Shown here: positions 49,573 to 59,184 of the stretch, one piece after another
Position numbering within the stretch: position 1 is the stretch's first letter
Layout of the letters: the number at the start of each line of letters is the position of its first letter
From: Stutzerimonas stutzeri
GTDB lineage: Bacteria > Pseudomonadota > Gammaproteobacteria > Pseudomonadales > Pseudomonadaceae
Assembly (NCBI RefSeq): GCF_002909485.1
Contig: NZ_PPXG01000005.1
Location: forward strand, 397,369 to 461,368
Reading direction: 5' to 3'
DNA length: 64,000 nt
Notes under the pieces: generated by a model
What the model was told of the DNA's origin: nothing
What the model saw: only the letters and a program-made list of their open reading frames with translations
Databases searched by the model: none
Program-made: the position numbers and the translations under genes

Positions 49573-50571
49573 ATGCTCGCCATCGGCAAGCTGCTGGAGC
49601 TGACTCTCGCGGGGCGTGAGCCCTGCGAGAAGATCCAGCTCACCCCGCATGGGGTGAAGCTGCACTGGCTGGCCGATGGCGCACTGCTGGTGTCGCCTCC
49701 ACCCGCGCAGGATCAAGGGCTGGACCTGCTCCTGTCGGCGGGCATTCATGGCAATGAACTCATCCCCATCCATGTTCTGGATCGCCTGATTCGTGCGCTC
49801 GCACGGGGCGATGTGCAACCGCGTGCGCGACTGTTGCTGCTGTTCGCCAATCCTGCAGCAATGCGCAAATTGGTACGGCAGGTTGAGCATGATCTGAACC
49901 GTCTATTTTGCGGTGTGCATGCGGATGTCTGGGGCAGCGAAGCCATTCGCGCCGCAGAGCTTGAGGCATTGGTCAGCGGCTTCTTCAGCCTGCCAGGCCG
50001 CCAGCGCCGACACTATGACCTGCATTCGGCTATGCGCCCATCGCGCCTTGCCCAGTTCGCGATCTGCCCCTGGCGAGAGGGTGAGCAAGTTTCGCCCGAG
50101 GCGTTGGCCCGTTTGCAAGGCCTGGCAATCGACGGCGTTCTGCTGCAGCACCAGGCCACCTCTACGTTTAGCGCGATGACCGCCACGCTTCATGGCGCCG
50201 ACGCGTTTACCGTTGAGCTTGCCGAGGGCAAGGGCGAAACCCTGCCACAGGCAGTGTTGCAGTTCGAGCGCGGCCTGAATGCGATGATCGAAGGGCGCGC
50301 GCTGCCTGCTGTTATGCAGGAGTCGCCGCAGTTGTTGCAGATTTCTCGCGAGATCATCAAGCGTAGCCCAGGCTTTCGGCTGTGTGTGCCCGCCGATATC
50401 GAGAATTTCGCGCCACTGCCGCTTGGCAGCGTGCTGGCCGAGGATGACGGCAAGCGTTGGATCGTCGACGAGCCGGGTGCGCGCATTCTGTTTCCCATGG
50501 CTGATGTCGCCGTAGGGCAGCGCGCGGCCCTGATCGTGACGCCGCTGGAAGAGTCCGAACCGAAGCGGTGA
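49573..50571 (+). CDS. aruE: Succinylglutamate desuccinylase
   Basis: 332 aa AstE/AruE, a zinc carboxypeptidase-like enzyme. LLLSAGIHGNELIPIHVLD gives the His and Glu zinc ligands; RRHYDLHSAMRPSR gives the second His; VELAEGKGETLPQ holds the catalytic Glu. It releases glutamate and succinate as the last step of the AST arginine pathway. Its substrate would be made by AruD, encoded by a gene missing from this locus. Confidence 0.93.
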   Translation: MLAIGKLLELTLAGREPCEKIQLTPHGVKLHWLADGALLVSPPPAQDQGLDLLLSAGIHGNELIPIHVLDRLIRALARGDVQPRARLLLLFANPAAMRKLVRQVEHDLNRLFCGVHADVWGSEAIRAAELEALVSGFFSLPGRQRRHYDLHSAMRPSRLAQFAICPWREGEQVSPEALARLQGLAIDGVLLQHQATSTFSAMTATLHGADAFTVELAEGKGETLPQAVLQFERGLNAMIEGRALPAVMQESPQLLQISREIIKRSPGFRLCVPADIENFAPLPLGSVLAEDDGKRWIVDEPGARILFPMADVAVGQRAALIVTPLEESEPKR

Positions 50572-50657
50572 GGCGTACGCTGCACGAATGAGCGGTTGCA
50601 ATCGGCCCGCGATGCCCATATCTACCTCCACTCCCTTCGCGTTGTGTGCACCTTCTT

Positions 50658-51587
50658 ATGAGTACTGCTCTGTCAATTCGGCAGTTGACCAAGACCTATG
50701 GCAATGGCTTCCAGGCCCTCAAGGGCATAGACCTGGATGTAGCTGAAGGCGACTTCTTCGCCTTGCTCGGGCCCAACGGCGCCGGCAAATCCACCACCAT
50801 CGGCATTCTTTCCACCTTGGTGAACAAGAGCGGCGGCACGGTCAATGTGTTCGGCCACGACCTTGATCGTGACCCGTCCGGACTCAAGCGTTGCCTTGGT
50901 GTGGTGCCGCAGGAGTTCAACTTCAACCAGTTTGAGAAGGCCTTCGACATCCTGGTCACGCAGGCCGGTTACTACGGCATCCCGGCGAAGATCGCCAAGG
51001 AGCGGGCTGAGCGCTATCTCAACCAGCTGGGCCTGTGGGACAAGCGTGATGTGTCTTCGCGGATGCTCTCCGGCGGCATGAAGCGGCGTTTGATGATCGC
51101 CCGAGCGCTGATTCATCAGCCGCGGCTGTTGATCCTCGATGAGCCAACGGCGGGTGTGGACATCGAGCTGCGCCGCTCGATGTGGTCGTTCCTCACCGAG
51201 CTCAACCGAGAAGGCATCACCATCATCCTCACCACGCACTATCTGGAGGAGGCCGAGCAGTTGTGCCGCAACATCGGCATCATCGACCGGGGTCAGATCG
51301 TCAAGAACACCAGCATGCGCGAGCTGCTCACGCAGCTGCATGTGGAAACCTTTCTGCTCGACCTCAAGGAGTCGCAGCTGGTGGCGCCTGAGCTGGGTAA
51401 CTATCCGTCGCGGTTGGTCGACCACCACACACTCGAGGTGCAGGTGGAGAAAAGCCAGGGCGTGACCGAGCTGTTCCGCCTGCTGGGCGCCCAGGGTATC
51501 GAGGTGCTGAGCCTGCGTAACAAGACCAACCGACTGGAGGAGCTGTTCGTGTCGCTGGTGGAGAACAACCTGAAGGTGAAGCCATGA
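50658..51587 (+). CDS. ABC transporter ATP-binding protein (ABC-2 type, YadG-like)
   Basis: 309 aa. Walker A LLGPNGAGKSTTIG, signature LSGGMKRRLMIARAL, Walker B LLILDEPTAGVD and the switch His in TTHYLEEAEQLC are intact. The C-terminal DUF4162-like extension follows. The gene overlaps the permease by 4 bp (ATGA), so they form one exporter. The YadGH-type branch exports unknown substrates. Confidence 0.93.
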   Translation: MSTALSIRQLTKTYGNGFQALKGIDLDVAEGDFFALLGPNGAGKSTTIGILSTLVNKSGGTVNVFGHDLDRDPSGLKRCLGVVPQEFNFNQFEKAFDILVTQAGYYGIPAKIAKERAERYLNQLGLWDKRDVSSRMLSGGMKRRLMIARALIHQPRLLILDEPTAGVDIELRRSMWSFLTELNREGITIILTTHYLEEAEQLCRNIGIIDRGQIVKNTSMRELLTQLHVETFLLDLKESQLVAPELGNYPSRLVDHHTLEVQVEKSQGVTELFRLLGAQGIEVLSLRNKTNRLEELFVSLVENNLKVKP

Positions 51588-52363
51588 GCGGCGAGCTACG
51601 TCCCAACCTTGTCGCGCTGCAGACCATCGTCCAGCGCGAGATCCGGCGCTACACCCGCATCTGGCCGCAGACGCTGCTCCCCCCGGCGATCACCATGGTG
51701 CTGTACTTCGTCATCTTCGGTAGTTTGATTGGCGCTCGCATCGGCGATATGGGCGGCTTCAGCTACATGGATTACATCGTGCCCGGGCTGATCATGATGT
51801 CGGTGATCACCAACTCGTACAGTAACGTGGTGTCGAGCTTCTTCAGCGCCAAGTTTCAGCGCTCCATCGAGGAGCTGCTTGTTTCGCCGGTGTCGCCACA
51901 TGTGATCGTCATCGGTTTTGCCCTTGGCGGCATCACGCGCGGGCTGGCGGTAGCGGTGATAGTCACGCTGCTGTCGATGTTCTTCACCGATCTGCAGGTG
52001 CACCATCTGGGCGTGACCGTGCTGGTCATCATTCTGACTGCGAGCATCTTCGCGCTGGGTGGCTTCATCAACGCGGTGTTCGCACGCAATTTCGATGACA
52101 TCTCGATCATCCCGACCTTCGTGCTGACGCCGCTGACGTACCTGGGTGGGGTGTTCTATTCCATCAACCTGCTGTCGCCATTCTGGCAGACGCTGTCGCT
52201 GGCCAACCCGGTGCTGCACATGGTCAACGCATTCCGTTACGGCATCCTGGGCGTTTCCGACATTCGCATCGGCGTGGCCATCAGCTTCATGCTGGTGGCG
52301 GTGATCGCGCTCTATCTGGTGTCGGTTGGCCTGCTCAAGAGTGGTCGGGGGATGCGCCAGTAG
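51584..52363 (+). CDS. ABC-2 type transporter permease (YadH-like)
   Basis: 259 aa with six membrane helices. ABC-2 features: LPPAITMVLYFVIFGSLIGA, SYMDYIVPGLIMMSVITNSY, FQRSIEELLVSPVSPHVIVI and the FVLTPLTYLGGVFYSINLLS signature before the last helices. Partner of the overlapping ATPase. Confidence 0.93.
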   Translation: MSGELRPNLVALQTIVQREIRRYTRIWPQTLLPPAITMVLYFVIFGSLIGARIGDMGGFSYMDYIVPGLIMMSVITNSYSNVVSSFFSAKFQRSIEELLVSPVSPHVIVIGFALGGITRGLAVAVIVTLLSMFFTDLQVHHLGVTVLVIILTASIFALGGFINAVFARNFDDISIIPTFVLTPLTYLGGVFYSINLLSPFWQTLSLANPVLHMVNAFRYGILGVSDIRIGVAISFMLVAVIALYLVSVGLLKSGRGMRQ

Positions 52364-52403
52364 GTGCGCTTCGTTCGGCCGTCGCGCCGATGTCGCTGAA
52401 AAG

Positions 52404-52437
52404 AACGCCGCGAAGCGCTAAACTTCGCGGCGTTTTC
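52404..52437 (+). terminator. Intrinsic terminator of the ABC operon
   Basis: AACGCCGCGAAG and CTTCGCGGCGTT form a perfect 12-bp stem with a 7-base loop, followed by TTTC. It ends 18 bp before queF. Confidence 0.92.
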
Positions 52438-52454
52438 GTTCAGGTTCTCTTCCC

Positions 52455-53285
52455 ATGCAGCATCCCGCCGAACACTCCCCGCTGGGCAAGTCCAGCGCTT
52501 ACGTTGCAACCTACAGCCCACATCTGCTGTTTCCGATCCCGCGTGCGCCGAAGTGGGCCGAACTCGGTCTTACCGCCGCGACGCTGCCTTACCAGGGCGT
52601 GGATCTGTGGAATTGCTACGAGCTGTCCTGGCTGCTGCCTTCCGGCAAGCCGGTGGTGGCGATCGGTGAATTCGAGATTCCGGCAGACTCGCCGAACATC
52701 ATCGAGTCCAAGTCTTTCAAGCTCTATCTCAATTCGCTGAACCAATCGGTATTCGAGTCGCGTGAGGCGTTGGTCGAGGTGATGATCGGTGATCTTTCCG
52801 CGGCTGCCGGCAAGCCGGTGAAGGTACGCCTGCGTACGCTGGATGAGGTCGCCGCGGAGGGCGTTGCGGTGCTACCAGGGCGCTGCATTGACGACTTGAA
52901 TGTCGCTATCGAGCATTACGACCATCCGCAGCCGGAGCTGCTGGTCTGTGATGCCGGGCATGTGGTCGACGAGACCCTGCACAGTCATCTGCTGAAATCC
53001 AATTGCCCGGTCACCGGTCAGCCGGACTGGGGCAGTGTGGTGGTGGAGTACCGCGGTGCAGCTTTGCAAGCGGAGAGTCTGCTTACGTATTTGGTGAGCT
53101 TTCGTCAGCACGCTGACTTTCACGAGCAATGCGTGGAGCGCATCTTCCTCGATCTGCAGCGTCTGCTGCAGCCGGAGAAGCTGACTGTCTATGCGCGTTA
53201 TGTGCGTCGCGGCGGGTTGGACATCAATCCATACCGCAGCACAGAGGCGATGGTCGTCGACAATCGCCGGTTAGTACGCCAGTAG
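52455..53285 (+). CDS. queF: NADPH-dependent 7-cyano-7-deazaguanine reductase
   Basis: 276 aa, the long (YqcD-type) QueF. It has [17 protein letters not shown] with Glu84, the nucleophile Cys184 in [12 protein letters not shown] and the general acid Asp191. It reduces preQ0 to preQ1 in queuosine tRNA modification. The start ATG lies shortly after the terminator with TTCTCTTCCC, a weak ribosome site. No preQ1 riboswitch is visible. Confidence 0.96.
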   Translation: MQHPAEHSPLGKSSAYVATYSPHLLFPIPRAPKWAELGLTAATLPYQGVDLWNCYELSWLLPSGKPVVAIGEFEIPADSPNIIESKSFKLYLNSLNQSVFESREALVEVMIGDLSAAAGKPVKVRLRTLDEVAAEGVAVLPGRCIDDLNVAIEHYDHPQPELLVCDAGHVVDETLHSHLLKSNCPVTGQPDWGSVVVEYRGAALQAESLLTYLVSFRQHADFHEQCVERIFLDLQRLLQPEKLTVYARYVRRGGLDINPYRSTEAMVVDNRRLVRQ

Positions 53286-53332
53286 AATAGGAGGCCGCAT
53301 TGGCGGGCGCCGCGGCCTGACCGGCATGTTGT

Positions 53333-53599
53333 TCAGATTCCCATATTGGCAAGGGTCTGCATGATGTTGCGCAGCGTCATGGCCATGCCCGGGTGGCTGA
53401 CCTCAAAGCGCTCGACCGCCAGGTTGACACCGTCTACCAGCGAGTCGTTGTAGTCGGTAGTGCCCTGCGTTGCCAGACGCGCTTCGATGTCTTGGGCAAT
53501 CGCGTGCAACGAAGCCCGTTCCTCGGCGGTCAGCGGCGTGTCCTGGGCCAGTTGATTACGCAGTTCTTCGAGCTGCGACTGCAGATCATGTTCCGGCAT
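53333..53599 (-). CDS. DUF4404 family protein
   Basis: 88 aa, one helical domain: LQSQLEELRNQLAQDTPLTA, ERASLHAIAQDIEARL and VNLAVERFEVSHPGMAMTLR. This is DUF4404, found near queF in pseudomonads. Function unknown; amphipathic helices may form a coiled-coil dimer. Converges on queF with a 47-bp gap. Confidence 0.87.
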   Translation of the reverse strand: MPEHDLQSQLEELRNQLAQDTPLTAEERASLHAIAQDIEARLATQGTTDYNDSLVDGVNLAVERFEVSHPGMAMTLRNIMQTLANMGI

Positions 53600-53813
53600 T
53601 TTGCTTCCCTCTCATGGGTTTACGGACAACGTTAAATGAATCTGATAGCTGAAGGTTAAACTAGCGGCTCGACCTTTGTCTGTGCCTTTGCAGTGCGAGG
53701 CCAAGCGAAATGGCCGCATATCTGCCTAGCTGCCGAAACCCAGGTGATCAATCTATACTGCGCCTTCTGCGTCGGTGCGCCGCATGCATCAATACCTTAA
53801 GGAGAAAAGAGCA

Positions 53814-54515
53814 ATGCCCAAGATCGCTACGGCCTGGATCGCCGTGCTCAAGGCCGGTTTCGTCGCTGCTGTCGCCCTGGCGGGCGCAGCCCCTGCGCTT
53901 GCTGCCGAAGAAGATCCGTGGGAAGGCTTCAACCGCGCAGTGTTCCGTTTCAACGACACCGTGGATACTTACACCCTCAAACCCTTGGCCAAGGGCTACC
54001 AGAAGGTGACGCCGGAGTTTCTCGAAGACGGCATCGGCAACGTGTTCAGCAACCTTGGTGATGTAGTTGTGCTGACCAATGATCTGCTGCAGGGCAAGGT
54101 CCGCGATGCAGGCATTGATACCAGTCGGATCCTGTTCAACACCACCTTCGGCGTGCTCGGCTTCTTCGACGTTGCCACCCGCATGGGCCTGCACAAGAAC
54201 GACGAAGATTTCGGACAGACCCTGGGAGTATGGGGATTGGGCAGCGGCCCATACGTTGTGCTACCGCTGCTGGGGCCTAGCAGCGTACGGGACGCTTTCG
54301 GTCGAGTGCCCGATTCCTTCCTTGAACCTTATCCCCACATGGACCATGTGCCGACACGCAACGTGACGCGCGGAGTAGATTTGGTGGATACGCGAGCCGG
54401 GCTGCTTTCTGCCGAGAAGATGATTCGTGGTGATCGCTATATCTTCGTGCGAAATGCCTATCTGCAGAACCGTGAGTTCCGCACCAACGACGGCGAAGTC
54501 GAAGACGACTTCTAA
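53814..54515 (+). CDS. mlaA: MlaA/VacJ family outer-membrane lipid asymmetry protein
   Basis: 233 aa. Signal peptide AGFVAAVALAGAAPALA, then the VacJ domain: EDPWEGFNRAVFRFNDTVDT, GNVFSNLGDVVVLTNDLLQG, FNTTFGVLGFFDVATRMGL, DEDFGQTLGVWGLGSGPYVV and LPLLGPSSVRD. MlaA works with OmpC-type porins to return mislocalised phospholipids to the inner membrane via the Mla system. There is no lipobox cysteine, unlike E. coli MlaA. AAGGAG precedes the ATG, which was preferred over an ATG 13 codons upstream. Confidence 0.94.
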   Translation: MPKIATAWIAVLKAGFVAAVALAGAAPALAAEEDPWEGFNRAVFRFNDTVDTYTLKPLAKGYQKVTPEFLEDGIGNVFSNLGDVVVLTNDLLQGKVRDAGIDTSRILFNTTFGVLGFFDVATRMGLHKNDEDFGQTLGVWGLGSGPYVVLPLLGPSSVRDAFGRVPDSFLEPYPHMDHVPTRNVTRGVDLVDTRAGLLSAEKMIRGDRYIFVRNAYLQNREFRTNDGEVEDDF

Positions 54516-54518
54516 GCC

Positions 54519-54538
54519 TGGCCGCATTTTTGCGGCCA
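54519..54538. terminator. Stem-loop between convergent mlaA and PilZ genes
   Basis: TGGCCGCA, TTTT, TGCGGCCA: a perfect 8-bp stem just after the mlaA stop. There is no clear T-run, so termination strength is uncertain. Confidence 0.45.
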
Positions 54539-54558
54539 TCGCCGGATAGCGAGATGGA

Positions 54559-54858
54559 TCAGGACATCGAAAGAATGGCGAGGCCCAGGCTCTGCCGACC
54601 ATCGTCCAGCTGGCTGACGCGCACTACTTCAGTCTGCGCGTCGAGCCCTTTCAATTCGCTGTGCTCGGAGGGGATCAGTACGCGAACCTTGTCACCCATG
54701 GTCAGCGTGGTGCCGGCCAAAACCTGCATTCCGGTGCTGGAGAGGTCGATGCAGGTCCCGCTGAGCTTTGTATCGCCATGTTCCAGTGCTACGGTTGTTT
54801 CGATCTGCATCCGGATGAAATCGCGTTTTTCGCTGTAATCACGGTCTTTCTGGCTCAT
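54559..54858 (-). CDS. PilZ domain protein (copy 1)
   Basis: 99 aa, one PilZ domain. The c-di-GMP motifs are intact: RDYSEKRDFIRM (RxxxR type) and CIDLSSTGMQVLAG ((D/N)xSxxG). It should bind c-di-GMP and act through protein contacts. About two thirds of its residues are identical to a paralogue at 62397-62696. It lies between mlaA and rssB on the opposite strand. Confidence 0.93.
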   Translation of the reverse strand: MSQKDRDYSEKRDFIRMQIETTVALEHGDTKLSGTCIDLSSTGMQVLAGTTLTMGDKVRVLIPSEHSELKGLDAQTEVVRVSQLDDGRQSLGLAILSMS

Positions 54859-55052
54859 GGTCTAAACCTTTTATATATGGCTTGCGGCTTTGTTATAGCT
54901 CCCCTCAATTCGACCTGTAAAGGTGCCGGCCGGTCGGCTTGAAACCCCGATCGTATGGGAGTACCGTCTGCGCCTTGAAACGAACCCATGCCCAGCGTCA
55001 TGCGGGGCCAATGTTTTCGCCAATCATCCTGGCGACATCGCCTGGTAGGAAC

Positions 55053-56237
55053 ATGCATAAACCAAGCGCGACGCTGCTGATCATAGATGACGACGATGTG
55101 GTTCGGGCCAGTCTGGCCGCCTATCTGGATGACAGCGGCTTTCGTGTTCTGCAGGCCGGTAACGGTCCGCAGGGCATGGAACTCTTCGAGTCCGAGCAGC
55201 CTGATCTGGTTATCTGCGATTTGCGTATGCCACAGATGGACGGCCTTGAGCTGATCCGCCTGATCAGCGAGCGCCAGCTCGATCTACCAGTGATCGTAGT
55301 GTCCGGTGCCGGAGTGATGAGTGATGCGGTGGAGGCTCTGCGACTTGGCGCAGCCGACTACCTGATCAAGCCCCTCGAAGACCTGGCGATGCTCGAGCAT
55401 TCGGTTCACCGCGCCCTGGATCGTTCGCGCCTGCGTTTGGAGAACCGCCGTTACCGCGAGCAGCTGGAAACGGCCAACCGTGATCTGCAGGCCAGCCTGC
55501 ATCTGCTGCAGGAAGATCAGGACGCTGGGCGCCAGGTGCAGATGAACATGCTGCCGGTGACGCCCTGGAGTGTCGATGACTTCGACTTCGCGCACCAGAT
55601 TATCCCGTCGCTATATTTGTCCGGTGACTTTGTCGACTATTTCCGTGTGGATGATCGTCGTATCGGTTTCTATCTCGCCGACGTGTCTGGCCATGGTGCG
55701 TCTTCGGCGTTCGTCACCGTTCTGCTCAAATTCATGACTACGCGCCTACTGTATGAGTCCCGCCGGGGAGGCACACTGCGTGAATTCAAACCGTCGGAAG
55801 TGCTCGATCACATCAATCGGGGGCTGATCAACTGCAAGCTGGGCAAGCACGTCACCATGCTGGGCGGCGTTATCGACCAGGAGCATGACGTGTTGCACTA
55901 CAGCATCGGTGGCCACTTGCCGATGCCGGTCCTCTACACGGGCGACGGCGCACGCTATTTGGAAGGGCGAGGGCTGCCGGTCGGACTATTCGTCGAAGCC
56001 ACCTATCAGAATTTCGAGCTGAAGCTTCCGGAGACCTTCAGCCTCACGTTGCTCTCCGATGGCATTTTGGACCTTTTGCCGGGCGAGACACTCAAAGAAA
56101 AGGAGTCCGCGCTGCCCGGTCTGATTACGGACGCCGGTGGCACGCTGGATGGATTGCGTCGAGTCCTCGGGCTGGCTGACCTCGCTGACATGCCCGACGA
56201 TATCGCCTTGCTGGTGTTGAGCAGGAACCTTGCATGA
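55053..56237 (+). CDS. rssB: RssB-like response regulator with PP2C phosphatase output
   Basis: 394 aa. Receiver: LLIIDDDDVVRASLAAYL, Asp56 in LVICDLRMPQMDGLEL, Ser/Thr in VIVVSGAG and Lys in YLIKPLED. A coiled linker follows (RYREQLETANRDLQASLHLL), then a PP2C/SpoIIE-type phosphatase: YFRVDDRRIGFYLADVSGHG, SDGILDLLPGETL and DDIALLVLS. In pseudomonads RssB works with the downstream STAS protein in controlling RpoS or an anti-sigma partner. The ATG overlaps TGGTAGGA. It shares ATGA with rssC. Confidence 0.92.
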   Translation: MHKPSATLLIIDDDDVVRASLAAYLDDSGFRVLQAGNGPQGMELFESEQPDLVICDLRMPQMDGLELIRLISERQLDLPVIVVSGAGVMSDAVEALRLGAADYLIKPLEDLAMLEHSVHRALDRSRLRLENRRYREQLETANRDLQASLHLLQEDQDAGRQVQMNMLPVTPWSVDDFDFAHQIIPSLYLSGDFVDYFRVDDRRIGFYLADVSGHGASSAFVTVLLKFMTTRLLYESRRGGTLREFKPSEVLDHINRGLINCKLGKHVTMLGGVIDQEHDVLHYSIGGHLPMPVLYTGDGARYLEGRGLPVGLFVEATYQNFELKLPETFSLTLLSDGILDLLPGETLKEKESALPGLITDAGGTLDGLRRVLGLADLADMPDDIALLVLSRNLA

Positions 56238-56716
56238 GTACTGGTAGAATCCAGTTCGCCGAGATGGATGGCACCTTTGTTCTGAAATTCATCGGTGAAA
56301 TCCGCCTGACCCTATGTTCGGCGCTGGATGCGACGATCGAGAAAATCTTTTCGTCGCGCAATTTTTCTTCGATCGTCATCGATCTGACCGAGAGTCGCAG
56401 CATCGACAGCACCACGTTGGGGCTGTTGGCCAAGCTATCCATCCTGTCGCGGCAGAAGGTTGGCATGTTGCCGACTCTGGTCACCACTCACCCGGATATC
56501 ACTCGACTCTTGCAGTCGATGGGCTTCGATCAGGTGTTCAATATCGTCGACACCCCGTTGCCTTGCCCGGAGTGTCTGGCCGATTTGCCCTCGCAGGACC
56601 AGTCCGAAGAGGTGGTTAAAGCCAAGGTGCTCGAGGCTCACCGAATACTGATGAGCCTCAATGAATCCAACCGCGAGGCCTTCCATGACCTTGTCACCGC
56701 ATTGGAACGGTCCTGA
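56234..56716 (+). CDS. rssC: STAS-domain anti-sigma factor antagonist
   Basis: 160 aa. N-terminal STAS fold: FVLKFIGEIRLTLCSALD and SIVIDLTESRSIDSTTLGLL, in which Ser59 fits the phosphorylatable residue of SpoIIAA-like antagonists. A C-terminal helical extension of about 50 residues contains CPEC. The four-base overlap with rssB implies translational coupling and that RssB's phosphatase domain dephosphorylates it. Confidence 0.9.
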   Translation: MSTGRIQFAEMDGTFVLKFIGEIRLTLCSALDATIEKIFSSRNFSSIVIDLTESRSIDSTTLGLLAKLSILSRQKVGMLPTLVTTHPDITRLLQSMGFDQVFNIVDTPLPCPECLADLPSQDQSEEVVKAKVLEAHRILMSLNESNREAFHDLVTALERS

Positions 56717-56730
56717 TCAGAGCGGTTTCT

Positions 56731-57657
56731 TCAGGCCAGCTTTGCCAATAGCGCTTCGAGCTTTTCCTGATCCCGTGCGAACTGCCGGATGCCCTCGGCA
56801 AGCTTTTCGGTTGCCATCGCATCCTCGTTCAGCCCCCAGCGGAAGCTCTTCTCATCCAGGCTGATACGCGCTTCTGATTCGCGACCGGGCTGCAGTTTGC
56901 GCTCCAGTGTTCCGCCGGCTTCGGCCAGGTCGCCGAGTAGTTCTGGACTGATGGTGAGTCGATCACAACCGGCCAGTGCCTCGATCTGTCCTACATTGCG
57001 GAAGCTAGCGCCCATTACCACCGTCTTGTAGCCGTGAGTCTTGTAGTAGTCGTAGATGCGGCTGACCGACTGCACGCCAGGGTCGTCCGAACCCTGGTAA
57101 TCGCGGCCTTCATGCTTCTTGTACCAGTCGTAGATACGGCCGACGAAGGGCGAGATCAAGAATACGCCGGCTTCGGCGCACGCTACCGCCTGAGTGAAAG
57201 AGAACAGCAGTGTGAGGTTGGTTTGGATGCCGGCCTTTTCCAATTGTTCGGCCGCACGAATGCCTTCCCATGTGGAGGCAATTTTGATCAGCACGCGCTC
57301 GCGGCTGATTCCGGCCTGTTCGTAAAGACCAATCAGGCGTTCGCCGCGCTGGACCATCGCTTGGGTATCGAAGGACAGACGCGCGTCGACTTCGGTAGAG
57401 ATGCGCCCGGGGATAAGCTCCAGAATCTGCTTGCCGACCGCAACGGCGAAGAGGTCGCAAGCCAGACCGATATCGCCCTGACATTGCTTCATTGCATTAC
57501 CCAAGTCGTCGGCATAACGCGGCATCGCGGCTGCCTTGAGCAGCAGCGACGGGTTGGTAGTGGCGTCTACCGGCTTCAGACGGGCAATGGCGTCGATATC
57601 ACCGGTGTCGGCGACGACGGTCGTGAACTGCTTGAGTTGTTCCAGCTTGGAAGTCAT
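56731..57657 (-). CDS. tal: Transaldolase
   Basis: 308 aa TalB-type enzyme of the pentose phosphate pathway. Asp17 (VVADTGD), [10 protein letters not shown], the Schiff-base Lys125 in [13 protein letters not shown], and [13 protein letters not shown] are all present. It exchanges dihydroxyacetone between sedoheptulose 7-phosphate and glyceraldehyde 3-phosphate. Converges with rssC (14-bp gap). Confidence 0.97.
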   Translation of the reverse strand: MTSKLEQLKQFTTVVADTGDIDAIARLKPVDATTNPSLLLKAAAMPRYADDLGNAMKQCQGDIGLACDLFAVAVGKQILELIPGRISTEVDARLSFDTQAMVQRGERLIGLYEQAGISRERVLIKIASTWEGIRAAEQLEKAGIQTNLTLLFSFTQAVACAEAGVFLISPFVGRIYDWYKKHEGRDYQGSDDPGVQSVSRIYDYYKTHGYKTVVMGASFRNVGQIEALAGCDRLTISPELLGDLAEAGGTLERKLQPGRESEARISLDEKSFRWGLNEDAMATEKLAEGIRQFARDQEKLEALLAKLA

Positions 57658-57789
57658 TTAAGAGGGGCTCCGTCCTGTTAAGTGGCATGACCTTACCCGA
57701 GCCAGTCAGCCCGCTCAACGAGCGGATGACCCGGATGCGCCTGGCCTTTGATACAAATGCCAGGACTGCGTTCCTTGTTCGCGGAACTC

Positions 57790-58782
57790 TCAGTGCCCCT
57801 CGAGGAGCGCCGCGGCCTGATCGAGCAATACAAGTGGCTCGCTCGTCTTGTGGATATCCACCGACAGCAGCTGGCGAAAGCGCCGTGCTCCATTAAAACC
57901 CTGGCCCAGTCCGAGCACGTGGCGGGTGATGTGATGCATCGCGCCACCCTCTGCCAGGTGCCGCTCGATGTAGGGCCGCATGTTGCGCAGGACTTGCGCT
58001 CGGCTGATTACCGGCGCCTCGCTAGCGAACAGTTCCTGGTCGACGCGGGCCAGCAGATAGGGGTTGTGGTAAGCCTCGCGGCCTAGCATGACACCATCGA
58101 AAACCTGTAGGTGTTCGTGACACTCGCCCAGCGTCTTGATGCCCCCGTTCAGTATGATCTCGAGATATGGGAAGTCCTGCTTCAGCTGCGTGGCAATGTC
58201 GTAACGCAGTGGCGGTACCTCGCGATTCTGCTTGGGTGACAGCCCCTCCAGAATTGCGATGCGTGCATGCACGGTGAAACTGCGGCAGCCGGCGTCGCGT
58301 ACCTGCCCGACAAAATCGCACAGCTCAGCATAGCTGTCGCGCCCATTGATACCGATGCGATGCTTGACGGTGACCTCGATATCTACCGCATCGCGCATCG
58401 CCTTGACGCAATCGGCCACCAGCGACGGATGACCCATCAGGCAGGCGCCGATCATGTTGTTCTGCACTCGATCGCTGGGGCAACCGATGTTGAGGTTCAC
58501 TTCGTCATAACCCGCGGCTTCAGCAAGCTGCGCACAAGCGGCCAGCTCCGCCGGTACGCTGCCGCCTAGTTGAAGGGCAAGCGGATGCTCACTTTCATGG
58601 TGCTGCAGAAAACGCTGCGCATGGCCGTGTAGCAGCGCGCCTGTAGTGACCATTTCGGTATAGAGGAGAGCGCGTTGCGATAGCTGGCGCAGGAAGTACC
58701 TACAGTGCCTATCAGTCCAGTCCATCATCGGCGCGACAGAGAAGCGGCGGGACAGTGCAGGGCGCGTCGTTTCTTTTACCAT
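57790..58782 (-). CDS. dusA: tRNA-dihydrouridine(20/20a) synthase
   Basis: 330 aa, FMN-dependent. FSVAPMMDWTDRHCRYFLRQ opens the barrel, NLNIGCPSDRVQNNMIGACL carries the catalytic Cys, VTVKHRIGING and VHARIAILEGLSPKQNR bind flavin and RNA, and ILNGGIKTLGE with VMLGREAYHNPYLL is the FMN phosphate site. This pattern is DusA. It reduces U20/U20a in tRNA D-loops. Confidence 0.96.
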   Translation of the reverse strand: MVKETTRPALSRRFSVAPMMDWTDRHCRYFLRQLSQRALLYTEMVTTGALLHGHAQRFLQHHESEHPLALQLGGSVPAELAACAQLAEAAGYDEVNLNIGCPSDRVQNNMIGACLMGHPSLVADCVKAMRDAVDIEVTVKHRIGINGRDSYAELCDFVGQVRDAGCRSFTVHARIAILEGLSPKQNREVPPLRYDIATQLKQDFPYLEIILNGGIKTLGECHEHLQVFDGVMLGREAYHNPYLLARVDQELFASEAPVISRAQVLRNMRPYIERHLAEGGAMHHITRHVLGLGQGFNGARRFRQLLSVDIHKTSEPLVLLDQAAALLEGH

Positions 58783-59149
58783 TGGGGCTTCCAGCTATTC
58801 GTGTTGCTGTCGTATTCACGGGTCATTTGAAGAGCCCGGTGCTGAGCTACCACATCGAGTGTCGGCGTGTGATGCCTGCTCGCCGCCTGGCCCGCTACGG
58901 CTACGAACAGCCGCAATAGCACGCTGAAGGTGCTGTGAGCAGCCCGATAAATACTAATCAGCAAAAGGCGGCGAGTTTACACCGTGAGGCGGCCTTGCGC
59001 GTAGCGCGCGGTCGTCGAGGCCTGTCCGGGCGACGCGAAGCGATTCGCTACGAGGTTCAATCCGAGTTCTGGGCGCGCACGTTGATGCACATGCCAGGCC
59101 CTTTTCTCGTAATCCAGTTCAGCAGCCCTAGTCGCATACAAAGAAGAGC
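58783..59149. other. Intergenic region upstream of the ParD-like gene
   Basis: About 370 bp between the divergent dusA and ParD-like genes with no supported coding sequence. The last 40 bp become AT-rich and hold the promoter/operator of the ParD-like gene. Nothing else is recognised. Confidence 0.5.
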
Positions 59150-59164
59150 TATATGCTTCATATA
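59150..59164. promoter_or_regulatory. Operator-like palindrome before the ParD-like gene
   Basis: TATATG, CTT, CATATA is a perfect dyad 20 bp before the ATG and lies in the likely promoter. Its position suggests autoregulation by the ribbon-helix-helix-type ParD-like protein. Confidence 0.6.
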
Positions 59165-59184
59165 TGTTTCGTATAGGAGGTTTC

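Noticed and set aside
52364..52454. preQ1 riboswitch ahead of queF
   Set aside because: The short gap is filled by a simple perfect terminator hairpin; no preQ1 aptamer pattern was seen.
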